Shown here: positions 1-6,386 of the stretch, piece after piece
Layout of the letters: every line of letters starts with the position of its first letter
Position numbering within the stretch: position 1 is the stretch's first letter
Source of the DNA: Candidatus Gastranaerophilales bacterium
Lineage (GTDB): Bacteria > Cyanobacteriota > Vampirovibrionia > Gastranaerophilales > Gastranaerophilaceae
Direction: 5' to 3'
DNA length: 7,763 nucleotides
NCBI GenBank assembly: GCA_947628355.1
Contig: CANQZO010000088.1
Span: 1 to 7,763, forward strand
Notes under the pieces: generated by a model
Databases searched by the model: none
Seen by the model: the letters and a program-made list of their open reading frames with translations, nothing else
What the model was told of the DNA's origin: nothing
Made by a program: the position numbers and the translations under genes

Positions 1-2541
1 GAAAGGCATATCTTCTTTAGGTAGTATTCTTGAAACAATACCTTTGTTTCCGTGTCTTCCTGCCAGTTTATCGCCGACTGATACTTTACGTTTTTGAGCA
101 ATATATACTTTTATTAATGTATTTGCACCGGGGAGAAGCTCGTCGCCTTTTTCACGGTCAAATACTTTAACATCGACAACTCTTCCGCCCTCTCCGTGAG
201 GAACTCTTAACGAATTATCTTTTACATCTCTTGCTTTTTCTGCGAAGATTGCGCGGAGCAGTTTTTCTTCCGGCGGATGTTCGGATTCACCTTTCGGTGT
301 TACCTTACCTACCAGAATATCGTCTGCATAAACTCTTGCACCGATACGGACAATACCTCTTTCATCCAAGTGTCTTAAGGAATCCTCGGATACATTCGGT
401 ACTTCTCTTGTTATTTCTTCGGGGCCGAGTTTTGTTTGTCTTGCTTCTATTTCAAGTTTTTCAATATGCAGAGAAGTAAATACATCATCGTGAACGCATC
501 TTTCACTTAAAAGAATAGCATCTTCGAAGTTATATCCTTCCCAAGGCATATATGCAACCAGTACGTTTTTACCGAGTGAAAGTTCGCCGTAGTGCGTGGA
601 AGCACCGTCAGCAATTACATCGCCCGCTTTAACCTTATCACCCTCGTTTACGATTGGTTTTTGGTTAATGCAGGTATCTTGGTTGCTTCTTACATATTTC
701 ATTAATTGATATTTATGTAATTTATTTGATTTATCTTTAATCCAAATTTCTTCTCCGATTACTTTTTCAACGGTTCCGTCAACATCGGATACAACAACCA
801 TGCAAGAGTCTTTAGCAGCTCTTTTTTCTAAGCCTGTTGCAACAACAGGTCTGTCTGTTATTAAAAGCGGAACAGCTTGTCTTTGCATGTTTGAACCCAT
901 TAAGGCTCTGTTTGCGTCGTCGTGTTCGATAAAAGGAATAACCGATGTAGCTACCGATATAATCTGTATCGGTGATACACCCATATAGTCGACTCTTTTT
1001 GAATCGCCCATTGTAAATTCTGATTTATAACGAATAGGTACGTATTGAGCTTTTATGCTTCTGTCTTTGTTTAATGTTAAGTCAGAAGGAGCTACACGGA
1101 AGTTTTCTTCCTCATCCGCACTCATATAGTGTACTTCATCCGTTACGACACCGTCTTTTACAACGAAGTATGGTGTTTCAATAAATCCGTAATCATTAAC
1201 TCTTGCGTGAGTAGCTAATGAACCTATCAAACCTGCGTTAGGACCTTCGGGGGTTTCTACGGGGCATATTCTTCCGTAGTGTGACGGGTGAATATCACGA
1301 ACCGCAAATCCTGCACGTTCTCTAACCAGACCGCCCGGGCCTAAAGCTGATATACGTCTTTTGTGAGTAAGCTCTGCTAACGGGTTTGTTTGGTCCATAA
1401 ACTGAGATAACTGTGATGAACCGAAGAACTCTTTTAACGAAGCTATTAACGGTTTTGTATTTAACAAATTCAAAGGTGTCAGAGTTTCGGAATTTTGAAG
1501 TGTCATTCTTTCTTTAACAATTCTTTCAATTCTTGATAAACCTACTCTGAACTGGTTTTGTAATAATTCACCGACCGAGCGGATTCTTCTGTTGCCTAAG
1601 TGGTCGATATCATCGCAGCTTCCCTCGTCATAAGTTAAGTTAATTAAGTATTCAACGGCTGCAACCAAGTCTTGAATTGTAAGTGTTCTTTGGGTTTCAG
1701 CTACGTTTAAATTTAATTTTTTATTTAATTTATAACGGCCGACTCTGCCGATATCGTATTTTTTATCATCAAAGAAACGGGATTCAATAATTGAACGTCC
1801 GCCTGCTGCTGAAGCGGGATCACCGGGACGCAGTTTTTTATAAACTTCAATTAAAGCGTCATCGGTTGTTTCTGCCGTGTCTTTTTCAAGTGTTTTCTTT
1901 AAAAATTCAAAGTGGGTAAACAATGTTTCCATTTCGCTTACTGTTATACCCAATGCTTTTAATAAAGTGGTTGCTAAGATTTTTCTGTTTTTATCGATTT
2001 TAACGTAAATTATATCGTTAGCATCCGTTTCTATTTTTAACCATGCACCTCTGTTTGGAATTAAGGTTGCGTTAAATAAGCGTTTACCCGTTGGAGAAAT
2101 TTCTCTTTTATAGTAAATACCGGGAGAACGAACAATTTGTGATACAACAACACGTTCGGCACCGTTAACAATAAAAGTACCTTTGTTTGTCATTGTAGGA
2201 ATATCACCGATATATACTTCCTGTTCTTTTATTTCACCGGTGTCACGGTTAACTAAACGAGCCATAACACGTAATTGTTTTGCGTATGTAGCGTCGTGTA
2301 TTCTTGCTTCTTCCAAAGAATATTTTGGATTATCAAAAGTGTAATTCGGCAAAAAGTGTAATTCTAACCTGCCTGTGTAGTCTTTAATAGGCGAATATGA
2401 AAGGAATTCTTCCTTCAAACCCTCTTTTAAAAACCACTCAAAAGACTTTTTCTGAATTTCGATTAAATCCGGTAAGTCATCCAATCTTGTTTTGGGCATG
2501 CCCATCGGAGTTATTCTTTCAGAATATTTTTTCTTTAACAT
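1..2541 (-). CDS. rpoB: DNA-directed RNA polymerase subunit beta (partial, 3' end outside window)
   Basis: Beta subunit of the RNA polymerase core, which forms one side of the catalytic cleft. The reading frame is open for 847 codons from ATG at 2541 and is still in frame at base 1. Visible landmarks include the N-terminal region (MGMPKTRLDDLPDLIEIQ), the rifampicin-binding cluster at about residues 374-405 (SSQLSQFMDQTNPLAEL then THKRRISALGPGGL), the ETPEGPNAGLIGSLA motif, and the active-site segment GDKLAGRHGNKG with lysines 825 and 833, equivalent to E. coli K1065 and K1073. Numbering runs 133 behind E. coli at the rifampicin cluster and 240 behind at the active site, so both large E. coli insertions appear absent. 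About 250-300 residues are missing past the window edge. Rifampicin-contact residues match the sensitive type (D383, H393, R396, S398 for E. coli D516, H526, R529, S531). rpoC would be expected downstream, off the window. The start is fixed by a Shine-Dalgarno at 2547-2554. Confidence 0.99.
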   Translation of the reverse strand, partial: MLKKKYSERITPMGMPKTRLDDLPDLIEIQKKSFEWFLKEGLKEEFLSYSPIKDYTGRLELHFLPNYTFDNPKYSLEEARIHDATYAKQLRVMARLVNRDTGEIKEQEVYIGDIPTMTNKGTFIVNGAERVVVSQIVRSPGIYYKREISPTGKRLFNATLIPNRGAWLKIETDANDIIYVKIDKNRKILATTLLKALGITVSEMETLFTHFEFLKKTLEKDTAETTDDALIEVYKKLRPGDPASAAGGRSIIESRFFDDKKYDIGRVGRYKLNKKLNLNVAETQRTLTIQDLVAAVEYLINLTYDEGSCDDIDHLGNRRIRSVGELLQNQFRVGLSRIERIVKERMTLQNSETLTPLNLLNTKPLIASLKEFFGSSQLSQFMDQTNPLAELTHKRRISALGPGGLVRERAGFAVRDIHPSHYGRICPVETPEGPNAGLIGSLATHARVNDYGFIETPYFVVKDGVVTDEVHYMSADEEENFRVAPSDLTLNKDRSIKAQYVPIRYKSEFTMGDSKRVDYMGVSPIQIISVATSVIPFIEHDDANRALMGSNMQRQAVPLLITDRPVVATGLEKRAAKDSCMVVVSDVDGTVEKVIGEEIWIKDKSNKLHKYQLMKYVRSNQDTCINQKPIVNEGDKVKAGDVIADGASTHYGELSLGKNVLVAYMPWEGYNFEDAILLSERCVHDDVFTSLHIEKLEIEARQTKLGPEEITREVPNVSEDSLRHLDERGIVRIGARVYADDILVGKVTPKGESEHPPEEKLLRAIFAEKARDVKDNSLRVPHGEGGRVVDVKVFDREKGDELLPGANTLIKVYIAQKRKVSVGDKLAGRHGNKGIVSRILPKEDMPF

Positions 2542-2546
2542 TCATT

Positions 2547-2554
2547 CACCTCTC
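2547..2554 (-). promoter_or_regulatory. rpoB ribosome binding site with overlapping out-of-frame ATG
   Basis: The minus strand reads GAGAGGTG, then AATGA, then the rpoB ATG at 2541, giving 5 nt of spacing. A second ATG at 2545-2543 overlaps the start in another frame (ATGAATG) and would reach TGA after 8 codons at about 2519. It lies too close to the Shine-Dalgarno to be favoured, but it could reduce initiation. The rpoB start at 2541 is chosen because it opens the conserved frame and has better spacing. Confidence 0.75.
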
Positions 2555-2607
2555 ATTATGTGGTGTACTACAACTATTAAACATATAAAGGCATTCATAG
2601 CCATTCT

Positions 2608-2638
2608 ATTATGTTACTTGCTGAAACAACTGCGTCAA
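2608..2638 (-). promoter_or_regulatory. Candidate proximal promoter for rpoB
   Basis: The minus strand carries TTGACG at 2638-2633 as a -35 (5 of 6 to consensus) and CATAAT at 2613-2608 as a -10 (5 of 6), with a long 19-nt spacer. Transcription would start near 2601, leaving a leader of about 60 nt before rpoB and excluding the large inverted repeat just upstream. The wide spacing lowers confidence. Confidence 0.4.
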
Positions 2639-2656
2639 GAAAAAATACAATTTTAA

Positions 2657-2689
2657 AAGATTTTGTTAAACAATTGTTAACAAAATCTT
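2657..2689. repeat. Perfect 13-bp inverted repeat in the rpoB control region
   Basis: The arms AAGATTTTGTTAA (2657-2669) and TTAACAAAATCTT (2677-2689) pair without mismatch around the 7-nt centre ACAATTG. On the minus strand (rpoB direction) the hairpin is followed by TTTTAAAATTG, a broken T tract. On the plus strand it is followed by a C and six Ts (2691-2696), but no plus-strand gene precedes it. The stem is AT-rich (2 G-C pairs), so it is weaker as RNA than its length suggests. It could be an attenuator in the leader from the distal promoter, or a DNA operator. It sits between the two rpoB promoter candidates. Confidence 0.6.
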
Positions 2690-2718
2690 CTTTTTTATAC
2701 TTTGATTTGGTCGAAAAC

Positions 2719-2745
2719 CTTATAATTACAGCGATATCCTGTCAA
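2719..2745 (-). promoter_or_regulatory. Candidate distal promoter for rpoB
   Basis: A consensus -35 TTGACA lies at 2745-2740 on the minus strand and TATAAG (5 of 6 to TATAAT) at 2724-2719, with a 15-nt spacer. It lies after the terminator of the upstream gene, so it would be a fresh start for rpoB with a leader of about 170 nt that includes the 13-bp hairpin. The -35 overlaps a small palindrome (TCAAG-CCCC-CTTGA, 2742-2755). The short spacer is the weak point. Confidence 0.5.
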
Positions 2746-2768
2746 GCCCCCTTGATTTAAATCGGCAT

Positions 2769-2797
2769 AAAAAAACTACCCGCTTTATAGCGGGTAG
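2769..2797 (-). terminator. Intrinsic terminator of the 558-aa protein gene
   Basis: On the minus strand CTACCCGC (2797-2790), a 6-nt loop TATAAA and GCGGGTAG (2783-2776) form a perfect 8-bp GC-rich stem, followed at once by seven Ts (2775-2769). The stem begins about 14 nt after the TAA of the gene at 2812-4488. This is a textbook Rho-independent terminator, and it separates that gene from rpoB. Confidence 0.93.
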
Positions 2798-2811
2798 CTT
2801 TAATTGTTGTT

Positions 2812-4488
2812 TTACATACCGGCAATTATCATTAAAAGTTCGTCTACGTAGTCTTTATTGTATGTTTTAAGTTCTTCCTTGGTTCTACCTTTTGGGTATC
2901 TAAATTTATCTATAATGTCATGAATAAAAGTACCCTTGCTTGTGTCATAACAGTATTTATTTATCAGATAATATTTTTCTCCTCTTGAAAGTGTTGTATC
3001 TTTTAAGATTATTTCTAATTTTTTGTTTCTTGGTTCACTGTCGTAATCGTCCCATTTTGTATTTTTATTAAACCAATCTTCTGCTTTTTGTTTTTCATCA
3101 TTGTTAATAGTTGACGAATTGTGTATTATATTAGCCAATTTTTCAAGATTTGCTGTTTCTGTGTTAGGGTCTCCTTGAATTAAATCCGCAACATAACTTA
3201 AATTAAAGTAAGCTAAACGTTGAAGACTTTTGAATTGAGATGTGACATTTCCCATACCGCCTTGGCGCATATAATTATCTTTTATATTTTGGTACATTGT
3301 TATAATAGCATCTATTTCTTTTTCAGAGTCGAGTTCAATTAGAGAGTTTCCGTCTTCGTCGGTTAATGAACCTCTCAGTTCTTCTAATCTTTCAACTGTA
3401 TATACTCCTGTGGCATTTTCTAATATATCTAAATATATTTCTGAACAATGGGTTTTTAATGTTTCAAATAAGTCACTATTTGGATCTATATTATTCTCAA
3501 GTAAAGACGCTTTTACTATTTCCAGTTTGCCAAAATTGCTTAAACCTGGTTTATTCCAGAATGAATCATTACAAAAAACATTCTCCGGTGAATTTTTTGC
3601 ATCATTATATAAATCTCTAAAATTTTCCGGAACACCTTTCGGCAATGGTTCTTGAGCTCCGACAGTAGTTGTATCGCCGCCTGCATTCGCCGGCGTCGGA
3701 GTTTCGAGTGCAGGGGATTTAGCAGGATTGAGCATTTTATTATATTCATCTTCAGTTATTTCACCATGTTCATCGTCTGCCGCTTCATTGTTATAATCAT
3801 GGTAGTTGTAATAGTAATGTTCACCGGCTTCTCCACCAATCACTTCATTAGAGCTATTTAGTAGCCTTGTATGATATAGTGTTGTACCGTCTCCTTGATC
3901 TATAATTGTTATTTCGTATTTTTCACCATTATCAGGATTAAACCTTACGGTTTCTCCTTCCGGTGTTTTTGCGTTTTGATAGTATGTTTTAATTGTTGTA
4001 CCGTCGTTATATGTTAACGATTCATATTCACGCTTACCATCTTTGTAATGAGTGGTTATACCATTTTCATTTGTAACATTACCATTAAAGCCTTGAAAAG
4101 TTATTCCGGAAACAAACTCATCATTTTCAAATTGATTTACACTTTTTACGCCGTCTATATAGCTTTCTTTTCCGTCATAATCAAGGTATTCTTCTGCAAG
4201 TTTTTGTATTGCTTCATATACTTCTTTTTTATCTTTTGTATAATCTTTGCCTATACTTTCAAGAAAACTTTTTAATGCAGAGCTGTTATCATTATACCAA
4301 CCGTTAAACTCTTCTTCGCTAATAAAAGAATCGTTATCTGTTTGCAAGTGACCGTTTTGAAAAAATACACTAACTTCATCATCTGTTAATGTATGGTCAA
4401 CTGTGTGATTTCCACCTGCTTCATCACCGCTTCCTAACCATTGTTCGTTTCGTAAAAGATAGTTAGTCATATCAATTCCATCAGTCAT
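2812..4488 (-). CDS. Hypothetical 558-aa protein with degenerate EF-hand-like loops
   Basis: I do not recognise the family. The protein is acidic, has no signal peptide or membrane segment, and is probably soluble. Residues 34-65 contain an EF-hand-like loop (QTDNDSFISEEE, 49-60) with acidic residues at loop positions 3, 5 and 12 but Gln at position 1. A second degenerate loop (ADDEHGEITEDE) lies at 237-248, and a third possible one at 377-388 (DEDGNSLIELDS) lacks the final Glu. Residues 70-102 look helical. Residues 128-222 are rich in Tyr, Gly and Thr with recurring DG turns, suggesting short beta-hairpin repeats loosely like MORN-type repeats. A Pro/Thr/Ala linker (about 255-287) leads to a mostly helical C-terminal part (290-558). 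Only three cysteines are obvious (306, 348 and one near the C-terminus). AAGGAG at 4500-4495, 6 nt from ATG, fixes the start over the in-frame Met7. A strong terminator follows, so the gene appears monocistronic. Calcium binding is inference only. Confidence 0.9.
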   Translation of the reverse strand: MTDGIDMTNYLLRNEQWLGSGDEAGGNHTVDHTLTDDEVSVFFQNGHLQTDNDSFISEEEFNGWYNDNSSALKSFLESIGKDYTKDKKEVYEAIQKLAEEYLDYDGKESYIDGVKSVNQFENDEFVSGITFQGFNGNVTNENGITTHYKDGKREYESLTYNDGTTIKTYYQNAKTPEGETVRFNPDNGEKYEITIIDQGDGTTLYHTRLLNSSNEVIGGEAGEHYYYNYHDYNNEAADDEHGEITEDEYNKMLNPAKSPALETPTPANAGGDTTTVGAQEPLPKGVPENFRDLYNDAKNSPENVFCNDSFWNKPGLSNFGKLEIVKASLLENNIDPNSDLFETLKTHCSEIYLDILENATGVYTVERLEELRGSLTDEDGNSLIELDSEKEIDAIITMYQNIKDNYMRQGGMGNVTSQFKSLQRLAYFNLSYVADLIQGDPNTETANLEKLANIIHNSSTINNDEKQKAEDWFNKNTKWDDYDSEPRNKKLEIILKDTTLSRGEKYYLINKYCYDTSKGTFIHDIIDKFRYPKGRTKEELKTYNKDYVDELLMIIAGM

Positions 4489-4541
4489 ATTTTTCTCCTT
4501 TTTTATTTACTTATTTTTCATGTCGGTAATTGTTGTGTGAA

Positions 4542-4571
4542 ACTTTAGAAAATTTTTGTAACTTTTTACAA
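4542..4571 (-). promoter_or_regulatory. Weak candidate promoter for the 558-aa protein gene
   Basis: The minus strand shows TTGTAA (4571-4566) and TAAAGT (4547-4542) with an 18-nt spacer, 4 of 6 matches in each. It would give a leader of about 47 nt that includes the AAGGAG site. The -35 lies inside the palindromes at 4554-4576. In DNA this AT-rich such matches arise by chance, so this is a placement suggestion only. Confidence 0.28.
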
Positions 4572-4576
4572 AAGTT
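4554..4576. repeat. Two overlapping palindromes in the divergent intergenic region
   Basis: TTTTGTAA-CTTT-TTACAAAA (4554-4573) has perfect 8-bp arms. Overlapping it, AACTTTT-TAC-AAAAGTT (4560-4576) has perfect 7-bp arms. The hexamer AACTTT also occurs 19 bp upstream at 4541-4546 in the same orientation. The site lies about 35 bp upstream of the kinase -10 box and over a possible minus-strand -35, which is suitable for an operator serving both genes. AT-richness makes chance palindromes likely, so regulatory use is inferred. Confidence 0.45.
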
Positions 4577-4607
4577 AATAATTTCAGATGTTAAATAATT
4601 AAATAAA

Positions 4608-4616
4608 TGTTATAAT
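4608..4616 (+). promoter_or_regulatory. Extended -10 promoter of the histidine kinase gene
   Basis: TG-T-TATAAT (4608-4616) is a perfect extended -10 element. No good -35 is present: at 17-nt spacing 4588-4593 reads ATGTTA, 3 of 6 matches, which is acceptable for an extended -10 promoter. Transcription would begin near 4623, only about two bases before the ATG at 4625, so the mRNA would be leaderless or nearly so. Confidence 0.68.
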
Positions 4617-4624
4617 GCCCTCAA

Positions 4625-6385
4625 ATGGCTATAAAATTTAATTTTTTTAAATTTAATAATCAATCAAAAATTTTGTTAGCGGGACTTGTTCTTGGCTCCG
4701 CGCTCATTTTTATACTCGCTTTTTCTGCTATTGGTGATATTCAAAATAAATCGGATAAAATTTATTCCGATTTTGCCCAGATTTTATCTAAGTCGATTGC
4801 TTCTCAAACCGCTTTACAGCTTGCTTCCGCAAAAGACGAATTTCCTCGTGATTATTACAATGAGCTGCTTCAAAACAATAATGACTTATCTTTTATTGAG
4901 TATAAAGATAAAAATAATAATGTTATTTATTCCGCAAAAACTTCGTCAGAAGATGATAATACGGTTTTTACCGTTACTTCGCCGGTTATTGTAAATAATA
5001 AAATAGAAGGTAATATTAATATTGGGCTTACGGGGCAGGGCAATAAATCTGTTTGCGCCTCTGCAAAAAAATCTTTAACCGGTATTTTTATTATCACTTG
5101 GTTAACATTTTTAGTGCTTTTGTTGTTGAGTTACATTTTTATTTCCAAAGATTTGAAAAATATTTATAAAGGAGTAAAACAAATTTCAACGGGAAAGTTC
5201 GGAGTCAAGTTAGAGTCCGAAAACATGGGTGAACTGGTTAGTGCTTTTAATGATATGTCTAATTTGCTTTCACGTTACGAAAAACAAAACATTGAGCAGA
5301 TTACTCTTGAACGCAATAAACTTGAGGCGGTTCTAATGAGTATTATTAACGGAGTTATTGTGTGCGATAACCTTGATAATGTTGTACTTGCTAATTCTGC
5401 CGCGCTTTCTATGCTTGATATTGAAGAAAGAAATTTTATTAATACAAAAATTCAAAACTATACGGATTCTCACGGTCAGCGCTGTTTCCTTGAAAAAATT
5501 GAAGAATTTAAAGATACTCCGTTAAATATTATAGAAATTAAACCTGTAGAGTTTAATATTGAAGCTGAAAAAAAGACTATTAAAGCAATGATTTCTCCGA
5601 TGTTTTCAAAACAGCAGGATTACGTCGGTTATATTATCGTTTTAATTGATATAACCAGAGAAGCTGAAGTTAATAAACTTAAAAATACTTTTATATCTAA
5701 TGTTTCGCACGAATTAAGAACTCCCGTTACGGTTTTAAGAACATATATTGACACCCTTTGCCATAACGGTGATGATTTTGATGAGGAAACAAAAAAAGAA
5801 TTTATGACAACTCTTGATACGGAAGCAAAAAGGCTTCATACTATGGTTAATGATATTCTTGATTTTTCGCGTCTGGAGTCGGGCAATATTTGTCTGCGTA
5901 AAGAGTTTACCGATATTGTTGAGCTTTTGGAGCAAAATATTAATTCCATTAAAATTCTTGCAGATGAAAAAAATATAAAAATTGATTTTATTAAACCGCA
6001 ATCCCTGCCTAAAGTTCCCGTTAATATTGAAAGTATTGACAGAGTTATCAGAAATCTGCTTTCAAATGCGATAAAGTATTCTCCCGATGATAAGGAAATT
6101 ACCGTTTCTGCGGGATTATCGGATGACGGTAATTTCGTAAAATTTTCTGTTAAGGATAACGGTATAGGTATCGCTAAGGAACATCTGGATAAGGTATTTG
6201 ATCGATTTTACAGGGTTGAGAATGCTACTCATATAGTTAAAGGAACGGGTTTGGGACTTCACCTTGTTAAATTAACCGTTGAAAAATACCATAACGGCAA
6301 AATTACACTTCAAAGTAAAGTAAATGAGGGTTCTACATTTACGGTATTTCTTCCGCTTACTGCCGCGGAAGAAGATTTGGTTTGA
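4625..6385 (+). CDS. Membrane sensor histidine kinase, WalK/PhoR-like (HAMP-PAS-HisKA-HATPase)
   Basis: A two-component sensor that autophosphorylates on a histidine and passes the phosphate to a response regulator. The order of parts is TM helix 1 (about 16-36), an extracytoplasmic domain (37-152), TM helix 2 (153-174), HAMP (about 175-226), PAS (about 229-345), HisKA with phospho-acceptor H362 in NVSHELRTP, and the ATPase domain with N-box N481 (NLLSNAIKYS), G1 box D511-NGIGI, F box FDRFYRVE (525-532) and G2 box GTGLGLHLV (540-548). All catalytic motifs are intact and the 586-aa length suits the family. The extracytoplasmic part has a Cache/PAS-like pattern (FIEYKDKNNNVIYSA, then VTSPVIVNNKIEGNINIGL), suggesting a small-molecule sensor with unknown ligand. 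The start is the most upstream possible, since an in-frame TAA lies at 4613-4615. There is no Shine-Dalgarno. No response regulator adjoins it; its neighbours are on the opposite strand. HisKA closest to WalK/PhoR is a family-level call. Confidence 0.97.
   Translation: MAIKFNFFKFNNQSKILLAGLVLGSALIFILAFSAIGDIQNKSDKIYSDFAQILSKSIASQTALQLASAKDEFPRDYYNELLQNNNDLSFIEYKDKNNNVIYSAKTSSEDDNTVFTVTSPVIVNNKIEGNINIGLTGQGNKSVCASAKKSLTGIFIITWLTFLVLLLLSYIFISKDLKNIYKGVKQISTGKFGVKLESENMGELVSAFNDMSNLLSRYEKQNIEQITLERNKLEAVLMSIINGVIVCDNLDNVVLANSAALSMLDIEERNFINTKIQNYTDSHGQRCFLEKIEEFKDTPLNIIEIKPVEFNIEAEKKTIKAMISPMFSKQQDYVGYIIVLIDITREAEVNKLKNTFISNVSHELRTPVTVLRTYIDTLCHNGDDFDEETKKEFMTTLDTEAKRLHTMVNDILDFSRLESGNICLRKEFTDIVELLEQNINSIKILADEKNIKIDFIKPQSLPKVPVNIESIDRVIRNLLSNAIKYSPDDKEITVSAGLSDDGNFVKFSVKDNGIGIAKEHLDKVFDRFYRVENATHIVKGTGLGLHLVKLTVEKYHNGKITLQSKVNEGSTFTVFLPLTAAEEDLV
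6348..6373 (+). terminator. Hairpin inside the kinase 3' end, possible terminator
   Basis: TTCTTCCGC (6348-6356) and GCGGAAGAA (6365-6373) form a perfect 9-bp stem with an 8-nt loop, inside the last codons of the kinase gene. Downstream on the plus strand is GATTTGGTTTGATTTAT, T-rich but interrupted, so termination would be weak. On the minus strand no T tract follows. With a convergent gene one base after the stop, there is no intergenic space for a separate terminator. It may also be a coding coincidence. Confidence 0.4.
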
Positions 6386-6386
6386 T

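Noticed and set aside
49..60. Calling the EF-hand-like loops of the 558-aa protein true calcium sites (positions given are residues).
   Set aside because: Each loop lacks at least one normally required ligand, so only a degenerate resemblance is claimed.
231..988. Plus-strand open frames at 231-479 and 800-988.
   Set aside because: They lie antisense to strongly conserved rpoB codons, have no ribosome sites and encode low-complexity or unconvincing peptides.
1320..1420. Possible rifampicin-resistance substitutions in rpoB.
   Set aside because: The main contact residues (D383, H393, R396, S398) are the sensitive type; the differences from E. coli (Thr for Asn, Ala for Ser, Leu for Ile) are conservative and not the known resistance changes.
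2397..2588. Plus-strand open frame of 63 codons across the rpoB start.
   Set aside because: It is mostly the complement of the rpoB N-terminus and its tail runs into the rpoB control region; no promoter or ribosome site supports it.
2754..2763. GATTTAAATC palindrome near the terminator.
   Set aside because: Ten bases of AT-rich self-complementarity is expected by chance in this composition and no further copy supports it.
3366..4275. Several plus-strand frames and one minus-strand frame (3540-3749) inside the 558-aa gene.
   Set aside because: They are shadows of a long gene with a clear ribosome site and terminator, and their hydrophobic Ile/Phe-rich translations are what the complement of Asp/Glu/Asn-rich coding DNA gives.
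4686..4994. Plus-strand frame of 102 codons within the kinase gene.
   Set aside because: It is in an alternative frame of the kinase, which carries all expected motifs in its own frame.
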